Made by a program: the position numbers and the translations under genes
Notes under the pieces: generated by a model
Databases searched by the model: none
Seen by the model: the letters and a program-made list of their open reading frames with translations, nothing else
What the model was told of the DNA's origin: nothing
Assembly (NCBI GenBank): GCA_964546285.1
Contig: CAZJJK010000034.1
Location: 1-26,953 of the forward strand
Length of the DNA: 26,953 nt
From: CAZJJK01 sp964546285
Lineage (GTDB): Bacteria; Spirochaetota; Spirochaetia; Treponematales; Breznakiellaceae
Direction: 5' to 3'
Shown: positions 16,612 to 25,095 of the stretch, piece by piece
Numbering within the stretch: position 1 is the stretch's first letter
How the letters are laid out: each line of letters begins with the position of its first letter

Positions 16612-17121
16612 GTGTATAGCGTTGGCGTCGCTTATTTTTTATGGCTTATCTCTGGATGCGGGGCTTTTGGTTTTCATCGATTTTATCTTAATAAACCGGC
16701 AACCGGAATTTTATGGCTGTTTACTGGCGGACTCAGTATGATCGGCTCTATCTACGATTTATTCACCCTAGGCAGCCAGGTCCGCGAGGCCAACATGCGT
16801 CTGGAACTTCGGCGGGCTTTGGAGCTGCGCGAGCGACGCAGTATAGCTCCCCGACTGCGTTATGATCCTTCCGCGTATCAGGATTTTAAAAAAAAGGAAA
16901 GCCTTGAACGCACCATCCTGCGAGTGGCAAAACGCAATAACGGTATCGCCACGCCAAGCGATGTCGCCCTTGAAGCGGATACGCCGATAGAAGATGCCAA
17001 GGCCGCTCTGGAAAAACTGGTTGACCGCGGTTTCGCCGAACTGCGTGTCCGAAAATCCGGCGCTATCGTATACGCTTTCCCTGAATTTATCGCTGATAAT
17101 TCCCCGCTGGAAGAATTTTAA
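16612..17121 (+). CDS. TM2-domain membrane protein with winged-helix-like tail
   Basis: 169 residues from GTG at 16612, with AGGAG nine bases upstream. The N-terminal half is a TM2 domain (PF05154): a first hydrophobic helix, GAFGFHRFYLNKPATGILWL (about 17-36), then a second helix with the terminal SIYDLF. The C-terminal half is charged and soluble. Residues about 98-160 (LERTILRVAKRNNGIATPSD and onward to GFAELRVRKSGAIVYAF) resemble a winged-helix DNA-binding fold. Such TM2-wHTH proteins are annotated as hypothetical. A membrane-tethered regulator is possible but not shown. It stands alone, divergent from argR and convergent with mutS2. The 105 bases before mutS2 show no clear terminator. 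Confidence 0.8.
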   Translation: MYSVGVAYFLWLISGCGAFGFHRFYLNKPATGILWLFTGGLSMIGSIYDLFTLGSQVREANMRLELRRALELRERRSIAPRLRYDPSAYQDFKKKESLERTILRVAKRNNGIATPSDVALEADTPIEDAKAALEKLVDRGFAELRVRKSGAIVYAFPEFIADNSPLEEF

Positions 17122-17226
17122 GCATAGTCCTTAGCGCTTCCCGCGAAGGCCGTTTGTCGTAAAAAGAATATCGTGCCGTTTTAGCGGAATAGAACGGGTT
17201 TTTGCCGCTGATACGCTATGATGAAC

Positions 17227-19734
17227 TCAGTTTTTCAATACGACCATAGTTTTGCCAAATCCACCGTCATCGGCGCGGGCAAAATAATAATCCGCGACGA
17301 CTGGCTGAGTTTTTAAGTACTCATGAACGGCTCGTTGCAAGACCCCATCGCCCTTACCGTGAATGACGGAAAATTGATAAAGGCCAGAGAGCGCGGCGCT
17401 GTCTAGTTGCCGGCGCAGAGCTTCCAAAGCCTCTGACATACGAAAACCAAGCAAATTCAACTCTAGAGCCGCGGGAGCGGAAGGGCTTAAATCCGCTGTC
17501 TTTATCTCCACCTTAGGCTTATCGGTCGCGCCGGGCACCGGACGCAATTCGCGCTCCATCAACGTCATTTTTACGGCGCCGACTTCCACAACCCAAGCAC
17601 CCTTCTTTCCGGCGCGAACCACCCGGCCTCTCCGCGCGGCGGTGCCGATAAGCACATCGGTTCCCGGTCCGATCACGATAGGCGGCACAGCTTTTTTTCC
17701 CCTGGCTCCGATCACTTTTCCGCTGGAACGAGCGTGCTTGGGAACAGCGTTTTCCTCTAAGGCGTTGCGGTATTTTTCCTCCTCTACGCTTAAAGCCAGA
17801 TTTTGCTGCTCGGTCTGAAGCTCCACCGCCTGGACACGTTTATCAAGATCAGCCAGGAACTTTTTAACCTTAAGCGTTTTGCTCCGATCAAGCTCGCCTT
17901 CGCGCAACTCGCGGACTAGATTCTCCAGCGTTTTGCGGCTTTCATCCAACAGCCGTCTTAATTCGCCTAAACCCAAATTTCTTAATTCAGCCTCGCGCTG
18001 TCTTAAGCGCAATTCTTTTAGGTCAACACGGCGGCGGTCCTCGCGGAGCGCGCTTTCTTGTTCACGACGAGTCGCGTCAGCCGCTTCCAGTTCGCCATGT
18101 TTCGCCTTAAGGCCGCTGATCAACGCCGATATATCGGCGCGCTCCTCATCCACATAGCTCCTCGCTTGCTTGACGATGCCCTGATTGAGCCCATTGCGAA
18201 GCGCTATATCCAAAGCTCGGCTTTCTCCCGGAATACCCATCAGTAGACGAAAGGTGGGAGACAGGGTTTTAAGATCGAAATCCACCGACGCGTTAATCAC
18301 CCCCATTTTTGTATAGCCATAATTTTTAAGTATGCCGTGATGGCTAGTGGCTAGAACCCTAGCGCGTAGATCGATAAAATAATCCAACAACGCCATGGCT
18401 ATAGCGGAGCCTTCCTCGGGATCGGTACCGGAGCCCAACTCATCCAATAAGACCAAAGAACGTTCCGTGGCCGCGTTCACGATAGAAGCGATATTGGTCA
18501 TATGAGCGGAGAAGGTGGAGAGTGATTGGCTGATAGACTGCTCGTCTCCTATATCGGCGTAAACAGCGTCAAAAACGGGAAGGACGCTGCCGTCGGCGGC
18601 TGGTATGGCTAAGCCGAATTGATTCATTAACGCGAAAAGACCAACGGTTTTTAGCGCGACCGTTTTTCCGCCGGTATTTGGGCCGGTAACAATAACAACC
18701 CTAAGCGTTTCAGCCATAGCTATATCGATGGGGACAGCCGCCGCTCCTAAAAGGGGGTGGCGCGCCTGCCGTAAGACTAAACGGCCGTTATGGGCGGCTT
18801 GAGGCGCGCTTTCGTCAGCCGGGGCGGCTATACCAGAAGTTACCAAACCGTATCGAGCGCGGGCGCGAATCCCGTCCAGCCAGATTATTTTTTCGCGCAG
18901 GAGGCTTAACGCTTCCTTATACTGACCCAAACGGCTGGTGAGTTCCCGCAACACCCGCGCGATCTCGGCGGCTAAATGGCGCTCCTCAATCAGTATCTCG
19001 TTATTTTTCTCTACCACTTCCTCAGGTTCAACAAAGAGCGTTTGGCCGGTTCCGGACACCTCATGGACTATTCCCTTGATTCTGCCGCGAAAATTGGCTT
19101 TTACCGCCAGCACCAGCCGCCCATCACGCTGAGTGGCTACATCGGACTGAAGCATACGGCGCTTATCTTCATCCACTAGATAACTATTGGTAAGCGTTTC
19201 CAAATCGTGACGCAATTGCCCCAGCCGTTTCTTTATGGCGCGGAAAGCCGGCAAGTCGCGAAGCGAGCCATCCCGATCAAAAACTTGAAACACCGCGCTA
19301 GCGACCGGCGCGCAATCCGGCACCTCCGCCGCCGCTTTTCGAAGCGCGTCTGAGACTCTAGCGCCGCTATCCATATAAGGCGCCGCCGCGTCATTTTCGC
19401 CGCTAAGCAGCCAAGCCCGTAAGCGGCCAGCCGCTTCCGCGTATACGCCAAGGGCGTAGGCTCCCTCGCCTTCCAGCGCCGCCCCTTCCTTCCCAAGCAA
19501 AGGCAATAAAGCACCGATCGCGGGGAAGCTGAGACGCGGCTCTGGAACGCCTGACTCCAGCAAAGACGAAAAGGCCATAGTTAAGGTTTTTAGGCTGGCG
19601 ACCGCCGCGCTGTCGGTTAAGGGCACCGTCTCCAACAGGGCGGCGGCGGCTTCCTCGCCCACGCAATAATCGGCGACGCGCTGGCGAATAATATCGAATT
19701 CCAGTAATCGTAAAGTCTTATCGTTCATCTTCAT
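17227..19734 (-). CDS. mutS2: Endonuclease/ATPase MutS2
   Basis: 835-residue MutS2, linked to suppression of homologous recombination and rescue of collided ribosomes. The N-terminal core/clamp region leads to Walker A GPNTGGKT (351-358), STFSAHM (406-412), and Walker B LVLLDELGSGTDPEEGSAIA (427-446). A long charged coil follows (about 530-660), then a KOW-like basic segment (about 690-735) and a C-terminal Smr domain (about 757-835) with HGKG at 792-795. The Smr LDLRG motif is changed to LNLLG, losing an Asp and Arg implicated in nuclease activity. ATGs at 19734 and 19728 are both usable. Its 5' end overlaps the rsgA 3' end, so it is the last gene of the zinc ribbon-murI-rsgA-mutS2 operon. 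Confidence 0.96.
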   Translation of the reverse strand: MKMNDKTLRLLEFDIIRQRVADYCVGEEAAAALLETVPLTDSAAVASLKTLTMAFSSLLESGVPEPRLSFPAIGALLPLLGKEGAALEGEGAYALGVYAEAAGRLRAWLLSGENDAAAPYMDSGARVSDALRKAAAEVPDCAPVASAVFQVFDRDGSLRDLPAFRAIKKRLGQLRHDLETLTNSYLVDEDKRRMLQSDVATQRDGRLVLAVKANFRGRIKGIVHEVSGTGQTLFVEPEEVVEKNNEILIEERHLAAEIARVLRELTSRLGQYKEALSLLREKIIWLDGIRARARYGLVTSGIAAPADESAPQAAHNGRLVLRQARHPLLGAAAVPIDIAMAETLRVVIVTGPNTGGKTVALKTVGLFALMNQFGLAIPAADGSVLPVFDAVYADIGDEQSISQSLSTFSAHMTNIASIVNAATERSLVLLDELGSGTDPEEGSAIAMALLDYFIDLRARVLATSHHGILKNYGYTKMGVINASVDFDLKTLSPTFRLLMGIPGESRALDIALRNGLNQGIVKQARSYVDEERADISALISGLKAKHGELEAADATRREQESALREDRRRVDLKELRLRQREAELRNLGLGELRRLLDESRKTLENLVRELREGELDRSKTLKVKKFLADLDKRVQAVELQTEQQNLALSVEEEKYRNALEENAVPKHARSSGKVIGARGKKAVPPIVIGPGTDVLIGTAARRGRVVRAGKKGAWVVEVGAVKMTLMERELRPVPGATDKPKVEIKTADLSPSAPAALELNLLGFRMSEALEALRRQLDSAALSGLYQFSVIHGKGDGVLQRAVHEYLKTQPVVADYYFARADDGGFGKTMVVLKN

Positions 19735-20659
19735 CCCGCTGCCAAGAAGGCCGCCTCTGTTCCAATTCTTCCCTCAGACTCACATAGCTCTGATACCGGT
19801 CTTCATGAATAACACCAGCCGCCACCGCTTCTAAAATACGACAACCGGGTTCCGTCAGATGTGAACATGACAATCCGTGAGTACAGGTCCCAACTAAGGG
19901 GGCGAATTCCGGAAAATGAAGAGCGAGATCCATAACACTCGTTCCAGATAAAGCCAAACGTCTTATGCCAGGCGTATCGATCAGCGCCGTCAAACCGTCG
20001 CCGCCAGGCTCGCTTAGCAGGCAAGCTCGGGTGGTAGTATGGACGCCGCGCTGGTATTTACGCGATAAGGCGGCTGTCTTAAGTTTAGCACCGGGAATTA
20101 GCGCGTTTAATAACGATGACTTACCAACTCCGGACTGCCCCACAAGAACGCCGAGTTTGCCCTTTAGTTGCCCACGTAACGCGTCTAAACCCTCTCCGCT
20201 TAACGCGGATACCGGAAAAACCTGGTAACCAATACGGGAAAAATCCTCCAAACGCTCCGCCATATCAATATCGCCCGTATCCAGATCCATTTTATTGACC
20301 ACGATAAGCGGCGCTATTCCAGCGATATCAGCTTGCGCTAAGGTCCGGTCTAAAAAGCGTGGACGGAAGGGGGGAGAATCAGGAGTGCTGACGCAGAGCA
20401 CATAATCGATATTAGCGGCGAAGGTTTGTGGGGCTCGCCCTTTTTGGTTCCAACGTATATACGCGTTACGCCGCTCTTCAACGGCGATAATTTGAGCTTC
20501 GGCGTCATCAGCTAACTTCACGGTATCGCCTGGGACTAGGGCGTTGTAATAGCCGTTCAGTTCTTTGACTTTTTTACCCTTAACGCGGCAAAGCAACTCC
20601 CGTCCCTCCACCGCCACCGTGTAAAGGTTATTGGAGCCGTATATTACAACACCGGTCAT
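19718..20659 (-). CDS. rsgA: Ribosome small subunit-dependent GTPase A
   Basis: Circularly permuted GTPase acting in 30S subunit maturation. At 313 residues it is normal size. An OB-fold (1-65) precedes the permuted G motifs: NKMD (G4, 122-125), SALSGEGL (G5, 151-158), GQSGVGKS (G1, 174-181), a switch I with TTTR (208-211) and DTPG (G3, 228-231). The zinc site is Cys259, Cys265, His267, Cys273 in the CTHGLSCSHLTEPGC stretch. The start overlaps the murI stop by four bases and the end overlaps mutS2. Both RsgA and MutS2 act on ribosomes, so the pairing makes functional sense. Confidence 0.97.
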   Translation of the reverse strand: MTGVVIYGSNNLYTVAVEGRELLCRVKGKKVKELNGYYNALVPGDTVKLADDAEAQIIAVEERRNAYIRWNQKGRAPQTFAANIDYVLCVSTPDSPPFRPRFLDRTLAQADIAGIAPLIVVNKMDLDTGDIDMAERLEDFSRIGYQVFPVSALSGEGLDALRGQLKGKLGVLVGQSGVGKSSLLNALIPGAKLKTAALSRKYQRGVHTTTRACLLSEPGGDGLTALIDTPGIRRLALSGTSVMDLALHFPEFAPLVGTCTHGLSCSHLTEPGCRILEAVAAGVIHEDRYQSYVSLREELEQRRPSWQRDEDER

Positions 20660-21519
20660 AACACTTCCGCCAAGCTGTCAATTCCCCGTTCGCCGGAGGA
20701 CTTGTCACCAATAAAGGCGGAGCCTTTAAACGTCAGCCTAAATTCGGCGGAAAAACGTTCCCAAGCGGCTTCATAAGGGGGCGGTCCGGTAACATATAAT
20801 TCAGTGCTAGCTATTTCTTTACTAGATATACTATTATTATTTTCAAGCTCAGTCCATAAACTGGCGGCTCTTTGAGCCACGCCGACGATTGAATCATATA
20901 CCAGTATATCGGGACTGGCCAGACGATGGAATTCCGAAGCTAGATGCAAAAAATGGGTACAACCGAGCACCAACGCGTCAGCGCCGGCGTCGCGAAAACG
21001 ATCCACATAGGGGCGGACGAAAGCCTCGCGTTCATCGTCTGAGGCCGCGCACAAACGCTGCTCCACAAAGACCACCAATTCCGGCGCGCCTAAAGCCAAA
21101 ACATCGATATCGCTGGCGTAGCGATCAACAAGCAAACGGACATAGGGATCGCGCACGGTTCTTTCAGTCGCCAATACCCCAATACGTCGGCGGGCGCTGG
21201 CCAAAACGGCTGGCTTAACGGCGGGAACCGTTCCTACAAAAGGCAGATCTGGATACGCGGCGCGCAGGGCTTCTAAAGCCGCCACCGAGGCGGTATTACA
21301 GGCTATGACCACAAAGGACAAGGACCAGCGCCGTTTAGCTATACCTACAAGCTTTACTAAAATATCCACTAGCTGGTCATTGGTTTTTTCCCCATAGGGA
21401 AAATGCCCGCGGTCGGCTAGATAGATGATGGACGCTTCCGGCGCCGCTCCTCTAAAAGCCTGGACATAAGGCAGACCGCCTATGCCTGAATCGATAAAGA
21501 GAACAGCCCGCGCTTTCAT
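20656..21519 (-). CDS. murI: Glutamate racemase
   Basis: Cofactor-independent racemase making D-glutamate for peptidoglycan, 287 residues. The N-terminus reads FIDSGIGGLPY with the substrate-binding Asp10-Ser11. The two catalytic cysteines are Cys74 (VIACNTASV) and Cys187 (LVLGCTHF). YLADRGHFPYGEKT (33-46) is the usual YxxDxxxxPYG segment. The start ATG at 21519 follows the zinc-ribbon gene stop directly (TGAATG), so translation is probably coupled. The end overlaps rsgA by four bases. Well-supported assignment. Confidence 0.96.
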   Translation of the reverse strand: MKARAVLFIDSGIGGLPYVQAFRGAAPEASIIYLADRGHFPYGEKTNDQLVDILVKLVGIAKRRWSLSFVVIACNTASVAALEALRAAYPDLPFVGTVPAVKPAVLASARRRIGVLATERTVRDPYVRLLVDRYASDIDVLALGAPELVVFVEQRLCAASDDEREAFVRPYVDRFRDAGADALVLGCTHFLHLASEFHRLASPDILVYDSIVGVAQRAASLWTELENNNSISSKEIASTELYVTGPPPYEAAWERFSAEFRLTFKGSAFIGDKSSGERGIDSLAEVL

Positions 21520-21816
21520 TCAAGCCTTAAATAGCTCGTCAAACGAGGACCGAGCCCGCTCCGCCGCTTTGACGCGCTTAGCTTCCCCTGACACGGCTTG
21601 ACGAAATTTTGGGTCCAAAGAAAACCAATCGCAAAAATTCGCCCTCTCCTTATCGGAAGGCGGTTCCGCTTGAGCTTCAGCGCAATCACCCCGCGAACCA
21701 GGCAGGTAAAATCGGCAATGCCGACAACAGCGAAGATCTCTTCCACATTGGGGACAGTGTTCCGAACGTCCGATCGGCTCAGAGACCGTCACCGGACTAC
21801 CGCACATCCAGCACAT
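21520..21816 (-). CDS. Small zinc-ribbon protein
   Basis: 98-residue protein with cysteines grouped as C2xxC5, C21xxC24, C31xxC34, C45 and C62. The first four form a classical zinc ribbon; the next set with FCDWF could bind a second zinc. The C-terminal third is charged and helical (EAKRVKAAERARSSFDELFK). No transmembrane or signal segment is present. It is the first gene of the operon with murI, rsgA and mutS2, which suggests a housekeeping role, perhaps binding RNA or the ribosome. That role is inferred from neighbours only. Confidence 0.82.
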   Translation of the reverse strand: MCWMCGSPVTVSEPIGRSEHCPQCGRDLRCCRHCRFYLPGSRGDCAEAQAEPPSDKERANFCDWFSLDPKFRQAVSGEAKRVKAAERARSSFDELFKA

Positions 21817-22130
21817 AGCCTCATCATAACGGGGCGCGGCCGCTTCCGCAACGGTCAGCCGTGAAGATTTTGATTATAGTAAGATGGCTATTGAAAGTTG
21901 AAACACCTATAGCGTATGCGCACCCTTTCCGGAGCAAGTTCCGGGGTATGGAAAGCCGCCTTCCAATCCACACTTTTTAAATCCTTAGTGTATCGCGAAT
22001 GATGATATAGTACAAATATCGATATTATAAAGATATAGTCAGTGTTACGGCAACAGGCGCCATACCTCTTTAGAAAACGCGCGAGCATTTGGATCTGGCG
22101 ACTAGCTAAGAGCGGGCCTCTACGCGATAC
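21817..22130. other. Intergenic stretch with two hairpins and a palindrome, no supported gene
   Basis: This divergent gap contains the minus-strand promoter above. It also holds a hairpin CCGGA-gcaagt-TCCGG (21929-21944), a second hairpin TGGAA-7 bases-TTCCA (21949-21965) followed by a T-rich run (21973-21978), and a perfect 12-base palindrome AATATCGATATT (22015-22026). An 83-codon minus-strand frame at 21888-22139 has no recognisable features and no ribosome site. The 349-base gap between genes could hold a small structured RNA or operators; nothing matches an RNA family I recognise. Confidence 0.4.
21873..21902 (-). promoter_or_regulatory. Promoter of the zinc ribbon-murI-rsgA-mutS2 operon
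   Basis: On the minus strand a perfect TATAAT (21878-21873) lies 18 bases after TTCAAC (21902-21897, 3/6 match). The start codon at 21816 is about 50 bases downstream of the expected transcription start, with GAGG just ahead of it. Confidence 0.55.
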
Positions 22131-22159
22131 TTGCGCCAAGCACTCGCGCCGCCTATTAT
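22131..22159 (+). promoter_or_regulatory. Promoter of the pentapeptide gene, leaderless arrangement
   Basis: TTGCGC (22131-22136), a 17-base spacer and TATTAT (22154-22159). The ATG begins 7 bases after the -10 box, at the expected transcription start. No Shine-Dalgarno is present. Confidence 0.5.
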
Positions 22160-22165
22160 AAAACC

Positions 22166-22753
22166 ATGTTTGCCTTTACTCCCTGCGCCGCGGGTTGCGG
22201 CCGGCCGGTCTTGACCGGCTCAACGACCTGCGCCGCGCATGCCGCCAATCCTAGCCTTGAAGCCGAACGTATCGTGAAGCTCATATCCGCTCAAGATATT
22301 ATAAAAGACCTTAACGCGAGTGGCCTTGACTTTCACAATATCGATTTTTCCTCAAAACGCTTTTATGGTTGCGCGTTTTCATCGGCGCGCTTTTCTCTCA
22401 GCTTATTCACCAACGCTTTTTTTCGTTTATGTTTCTTTGATTCCTGCGTTTTTACTGAGTGCGATTTTTCGCGTAGCGATATTCAATTCGTCAATTTCGC
22501 GGATTCTAAACTAAGCGATTGCGCTTTTGAGGGAGCTTCCTTGATTCATGTCAACTATAATAACGCTGAATTGCGCGAATGTACCTTTAATGATTCCGAT
22601 TTATACAACAGTCGTTTTATCGGCGCCCGCCTTATAGCGACCGACTACCTTAATTGCAATATAAAAAAAACCTTTTTCGTTAAGGCTCATCAGGAACGCG
22701 TTTCTTTTAGAGCCTCTAATACTGGCGACGCCGTCTTTGAATTGGAGCTATAA
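22166..22753 (+). CDS. Pentapeptide-repeat protein with N-terminal zinc-knuckle-like cysteines
   Basis: 195 residues. Cys7, Cys11, Cys22 and His25 near the N-terminus (PCAAGCGRP and CAAH) look like a small zinc site. A short helix (33-50) follows. From about residue 53 to 175 the sequence is built of pentapeptide repeats with F or L at every fifth position (for example GLDFHNIDFSSKRFYGCAF), predicted to form a right-handed quadrilateral beta helix. Related proteins include gyrase-protecting Qnr/MfpA types, but most have unknown roles and no specific target can be claimed. It lies three bases upstream of the metallo-beta-lactamase-fold gene, so they form one transcript. Confidence 0.88.
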   Translation: MFAFTPCAAGCGRPVLTGSTTCAAHAANPSLEAERIVKLISAQDIIKDLNASGLDFHNIDFSSKRFYGCAFSSARFSLSLFTNAFFRLCFFDSCVFTECDFSRSDIQFVNFADSKLSDCAFEGASLIHVNYNNAELRECTFNDSDLYNSRFIGARLIATDYLNCNIKKTFFVKAHQERVSFRASNTGDAVFELEL

Positions 22754-22755
22754 CG

Positions 22756-23376
22756 ATGAAGGTATTTTTCCATTACTGCCCCTTCGGGTTTTCCAATTGC
22801 TATATAGTTGGGGAAGACACGGCGAATGGCCCCGGACAGGCTATCATAATCGATCCTGGCTGCATGGACGAAAACATCCTCAATTTTATTGAGAGAAACA
22901 AGTATGCGGTGGGAGGCGTGTTGCTTACGCACGATCATACCAGTCATGTCCATGGCTTAAGGACTCTCAAACGAGTCTATGATACGGTCGTATACGGCGG
23001 GAACCCTTCAGTTTGCGAAGAGCGGGCTAACCTGGTTCATGACGGCGATCGCTTAGAGCTAGGGCCGTTCAGCATAGAGGCGTACAGCGTCCCTGGCCAC
23101 TCATCCGATTCCATCGTCTACCGGATAGATCGTTTATTGTTTACCGGTGATGTTTTAAGCGCCGGTCTCGTAGGTAAAACCGTCAGCGCCTACGGACGAG
23201 CCGTACAAGCCGCGGCTATACGCAATAAGCTCTTCGCGCTGCCTGGGGAGTTTATCGTACTCCCAGGACACGGCCCGCCCAGCAATCTAGACGCGGAACG
23301 CCGCTTCAACGCCGGGTTAATGGCCGCGGAAAAGGTAGCGGCTCAACGCCGCGCGGTATCGCTTGACGCTTGGTAA
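22756..23376 (+). CDS. Metallo-beta-lactamase fold hydrolase (glyoxalase II-like) with changed metal motif
   Basis: 206 residues. Fold motifs appear in order: IIIDPGC (30-36), THDHTSHVHG (58-67), VPGHSSDS (around 112-118), LFTGDVL (around 129-135) and LPGHGPPS (around 170-177). These match small MBL hydrolases annotated as glyoxalase II-like. The usual HxHxDH is HDHTSH, with Asp63 replaced by Ser. That Asp is a ligand of the second metal and often the base, so activity may be mono-metal or altered. GGAG sits eight bases before the ATG. The 3' end overlaps the convergent lipoprotein gene by 34 bases. Confidence 0.9.
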   Translation: MKVFFHYCPFGFSNCYIVGEDTANGPGQAIIIDPGCMDENILNFIERNKYAVGGVLLTHDHTSHVHGLRTLKRVYDTVVYGGNPSVCEERANLVHDGDRLELGPFSIEAYSVPGHSSDSIVYRIDRLLFTGDVLSAGLVGKTVSAYGRAVQAAAIRNKLFALPGEFIVLPGHGPPSNLDAERRFNAGLMAAEKVAAQRRAVSLDAW

Positions 23377-25088
23377 ACGGCATTAACGCTGCCAGCGCGT
23401 AAGCCCCAGCGTTTTTTAACATACTCATGAAAGGCCGCTACCTCAGCACGAAAAAGCTCAGCCAAGTCCGGCCAGGTTCCGGTGGATAGGTCTTTCGGTC
23501 CTAAAGCGGAAGCTCGACGCGGATCGTTAGCGAGACGGGAAGGCAAGGTTTCGCCAAAGTATTTAAGCGCCGAGGAAACGGATTGTTGAAGGCAATAAGC
23601 CATGAATTCGTTTACCATCAGTTCGGCGTTGGCGGTGTCATAGCGATTTTGGTCAAAGTAAGCTATCAAAAAGCGCTTCGCCTTTTCGTCTAAACGTTCC
23701 CAACGTCCGGCCGCGAAAAGACGAAACTCCTCATCGGTAAAAAATAAAGCGTGATAGGACTCATGGGTCATAAACATTGCCCGTAGATAAGAGGCCGATT
23801 CCCGCGACAAGGAAATAATAGCGCCCTTCCCAGCCACATAGCTATTTTCCTTTTCCTGGATAATACCCTGATCACATAGAATCCGCTTAAGTTCTTCCTC
23901 CTCTTTGGAAACGCTAAACCCTGACGCCATAACGGCGGAAAAGAACGCCGCTAGGTCTTCGGCCTTATAATCATGCGCGTTCCACCCGTGAAGATGAGCT
24001 ATATCCTTATATTTCATAAGTTTACCGATATACCCAGCTTTTTCCACAAAAAAGGCCAAGCGCTTAAACAGCCTATCTTGAGTAGCGTAATCAGCGGTAT
24101 CAAAAATCAAAACGCTCGGGAAAGACGGCCAGCGGAAAACCTCAAAACGAGGATCGCGCCAAGCTTCCCACCTATAGCTCAATATTAAGCCAGGATCCAA
24201 GGCTATTGGCTCCGGAAAGCTTTGTTGGCGCGTTGGCACAACCATAAACAGCCGCGGCCAGTTGTCAGCCTCATACAGGAGGGGATTTGGCGCTTTGTCA
24301 AATAAACCGGCATTTAGGACAAATAAGCCCGCGTTCATTCCGGAAGACGCGCCCGCGGAACTATCCGGGCAGATAAAACGTTTCTCTCCCGCGCTAAGGC
24401 TTATCTCGCCGGAATCGCCGCGAAAACGCAGATCAAAGCCTATGTCAGCTCTAAATTCATCTGGAATATCGATGACAACACGCCGCCTTGCATCCAGTTT
24501 CTCGCGGTAGATAAAGGGAGTCACCCAAAGCGGAGAAGCCGTATCATCGCGGCCAAAAGCACGCTCCCTAAAACTTAGCAGCTTTAAGGTAAAGCGCGGC
24601 ACCTGACTGGCCGTTTCCGCTAAAGCGGAAAGACGAGAGTTTTTTTGATCGGCCTTGGCGTCGTTTTGTTCAACGCCAATCGTAAAAGCGGAGAGCGGAT
24701 TTAAGGTCAGGGGAAGACGATACCGAAGGCGGAAAACGCCATCGGCTTGAACCGCTTCCGGTATTTCCGAGGGACCAGGCAAGGCCCAAGCGTTTTGGCC
24801 CTCAGCGCGGAAAACGACAAGTCCAACGACCGCTTGAGGCTCGGCGGGCAACTCGTAATACAATTCCAGAGCTTCGGCTTCAACTGGAGCGTTAAGGCGA
24901 TACCGCAGCGTACCTTCGTCACGCTGGAGCCTGCCCGCCCGGGAAGCTGAATCAGCGGCTAGGAGGCCCAGCTCAACACCGGAAACGTCCAGCAGAGATA
25001 GGTCAGCGCTACGGTATTGGCCGCAAGCTTGGACCGCCAGCAAAACGCAGAGGCTAAGGCAGAAAAATAAAAGCTTCTTGCCCGACAT
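23343..25088 (-). CDS. Putative lipoprotein metallopeptidase (HEXXH)
   Basis: 581 residues with a lipoprotein signal: KKLLFFCLSLCVLLAVQAC, lipidation Cys22. The N-terminal half (25-330) is probably beta-rich, with no family recognised. Around 370-500 it is helical and contains HESYH (442-446), an HEXXH zinc-protease motif, preceded by MFMT. Downstream NAELMVNEFMAY (487-498) offers Glu489 or Glu494 as a third ligand, as in gluzincins. This suggests a membrane-anchored extracytoplasmic protease or peptidase-like protein. The ATG at 25088 has AGGG six bases upstream, and the gene follows the upstream hypothetical by seven bases. The family is unknown to me, and the protease call rests on the motif. 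Confidence 0.8.
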   Translation of the reverse strand: MSGKKLLFFCLSLCVLLAVQACGQYRSADLSLLDVSGVELGLLAADSASRAGRLQRDEGTLRYRLNAPVEAEALELYYELPAEPQAVVGLVVFRAEGQNAWALPGPSEIPEAVQADGVFRLRYRLPLTLNPLSAFTIGVEQNDAKADQKNSRLSALAETASQVPRFTLKLLSFRERAFGRDDTASPLWVTPFIYREKLDARRRVVIDIPDEFRADIGFDLRFRGDSGEISLSAGEKRFICPDSSAGASSGMNAGLFVLNAGLFDKAPNPLLYEADNWPRLFMVVPTRQQSFPEPIALDPGLILSYRWEAWRDPRFEVFRWPSFPSVLIFDTADYATQDRLFKRLAFFVEKAGYIGKLMKYKDIAHLHGWNAHDYKAEDLAAFFSAVMASGFSVSKEEEELKRILCDQGIIQEKENSYVAGKGAIISLSRESASYLRAMFMTHESYHALFFTDEEFRLFAAGRWERLDEKAKRFLIAYFDQNRYDTANAELMVNEFMAYCLQQSVSSALKYFGETLPSRLANDPRRASALGPKDLSTGTWPDLAELFRAEVAAFHEYVKKRWGLRAGSVNAVYQASSDTARR

Positions 25089-25095
25089 TGATACC

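Noticed and set aside
21920..21966. Signal recognition particle RNA or a known riboswitch
   Set aside because: The CCGGA/TCCGG hairpin superficially recalls the SRP loop, but the conserved GGAAGG and AGCAG internal-loop bases are absent, and no riboswitch core I know matches.
21888..22139. 83-codon minus-strand frame in the intergenic gap
   Set aside because: No Shine-Dalgarno, no recognisable features, and it overlaps hairpins, a palindrome and the opposite promoter.
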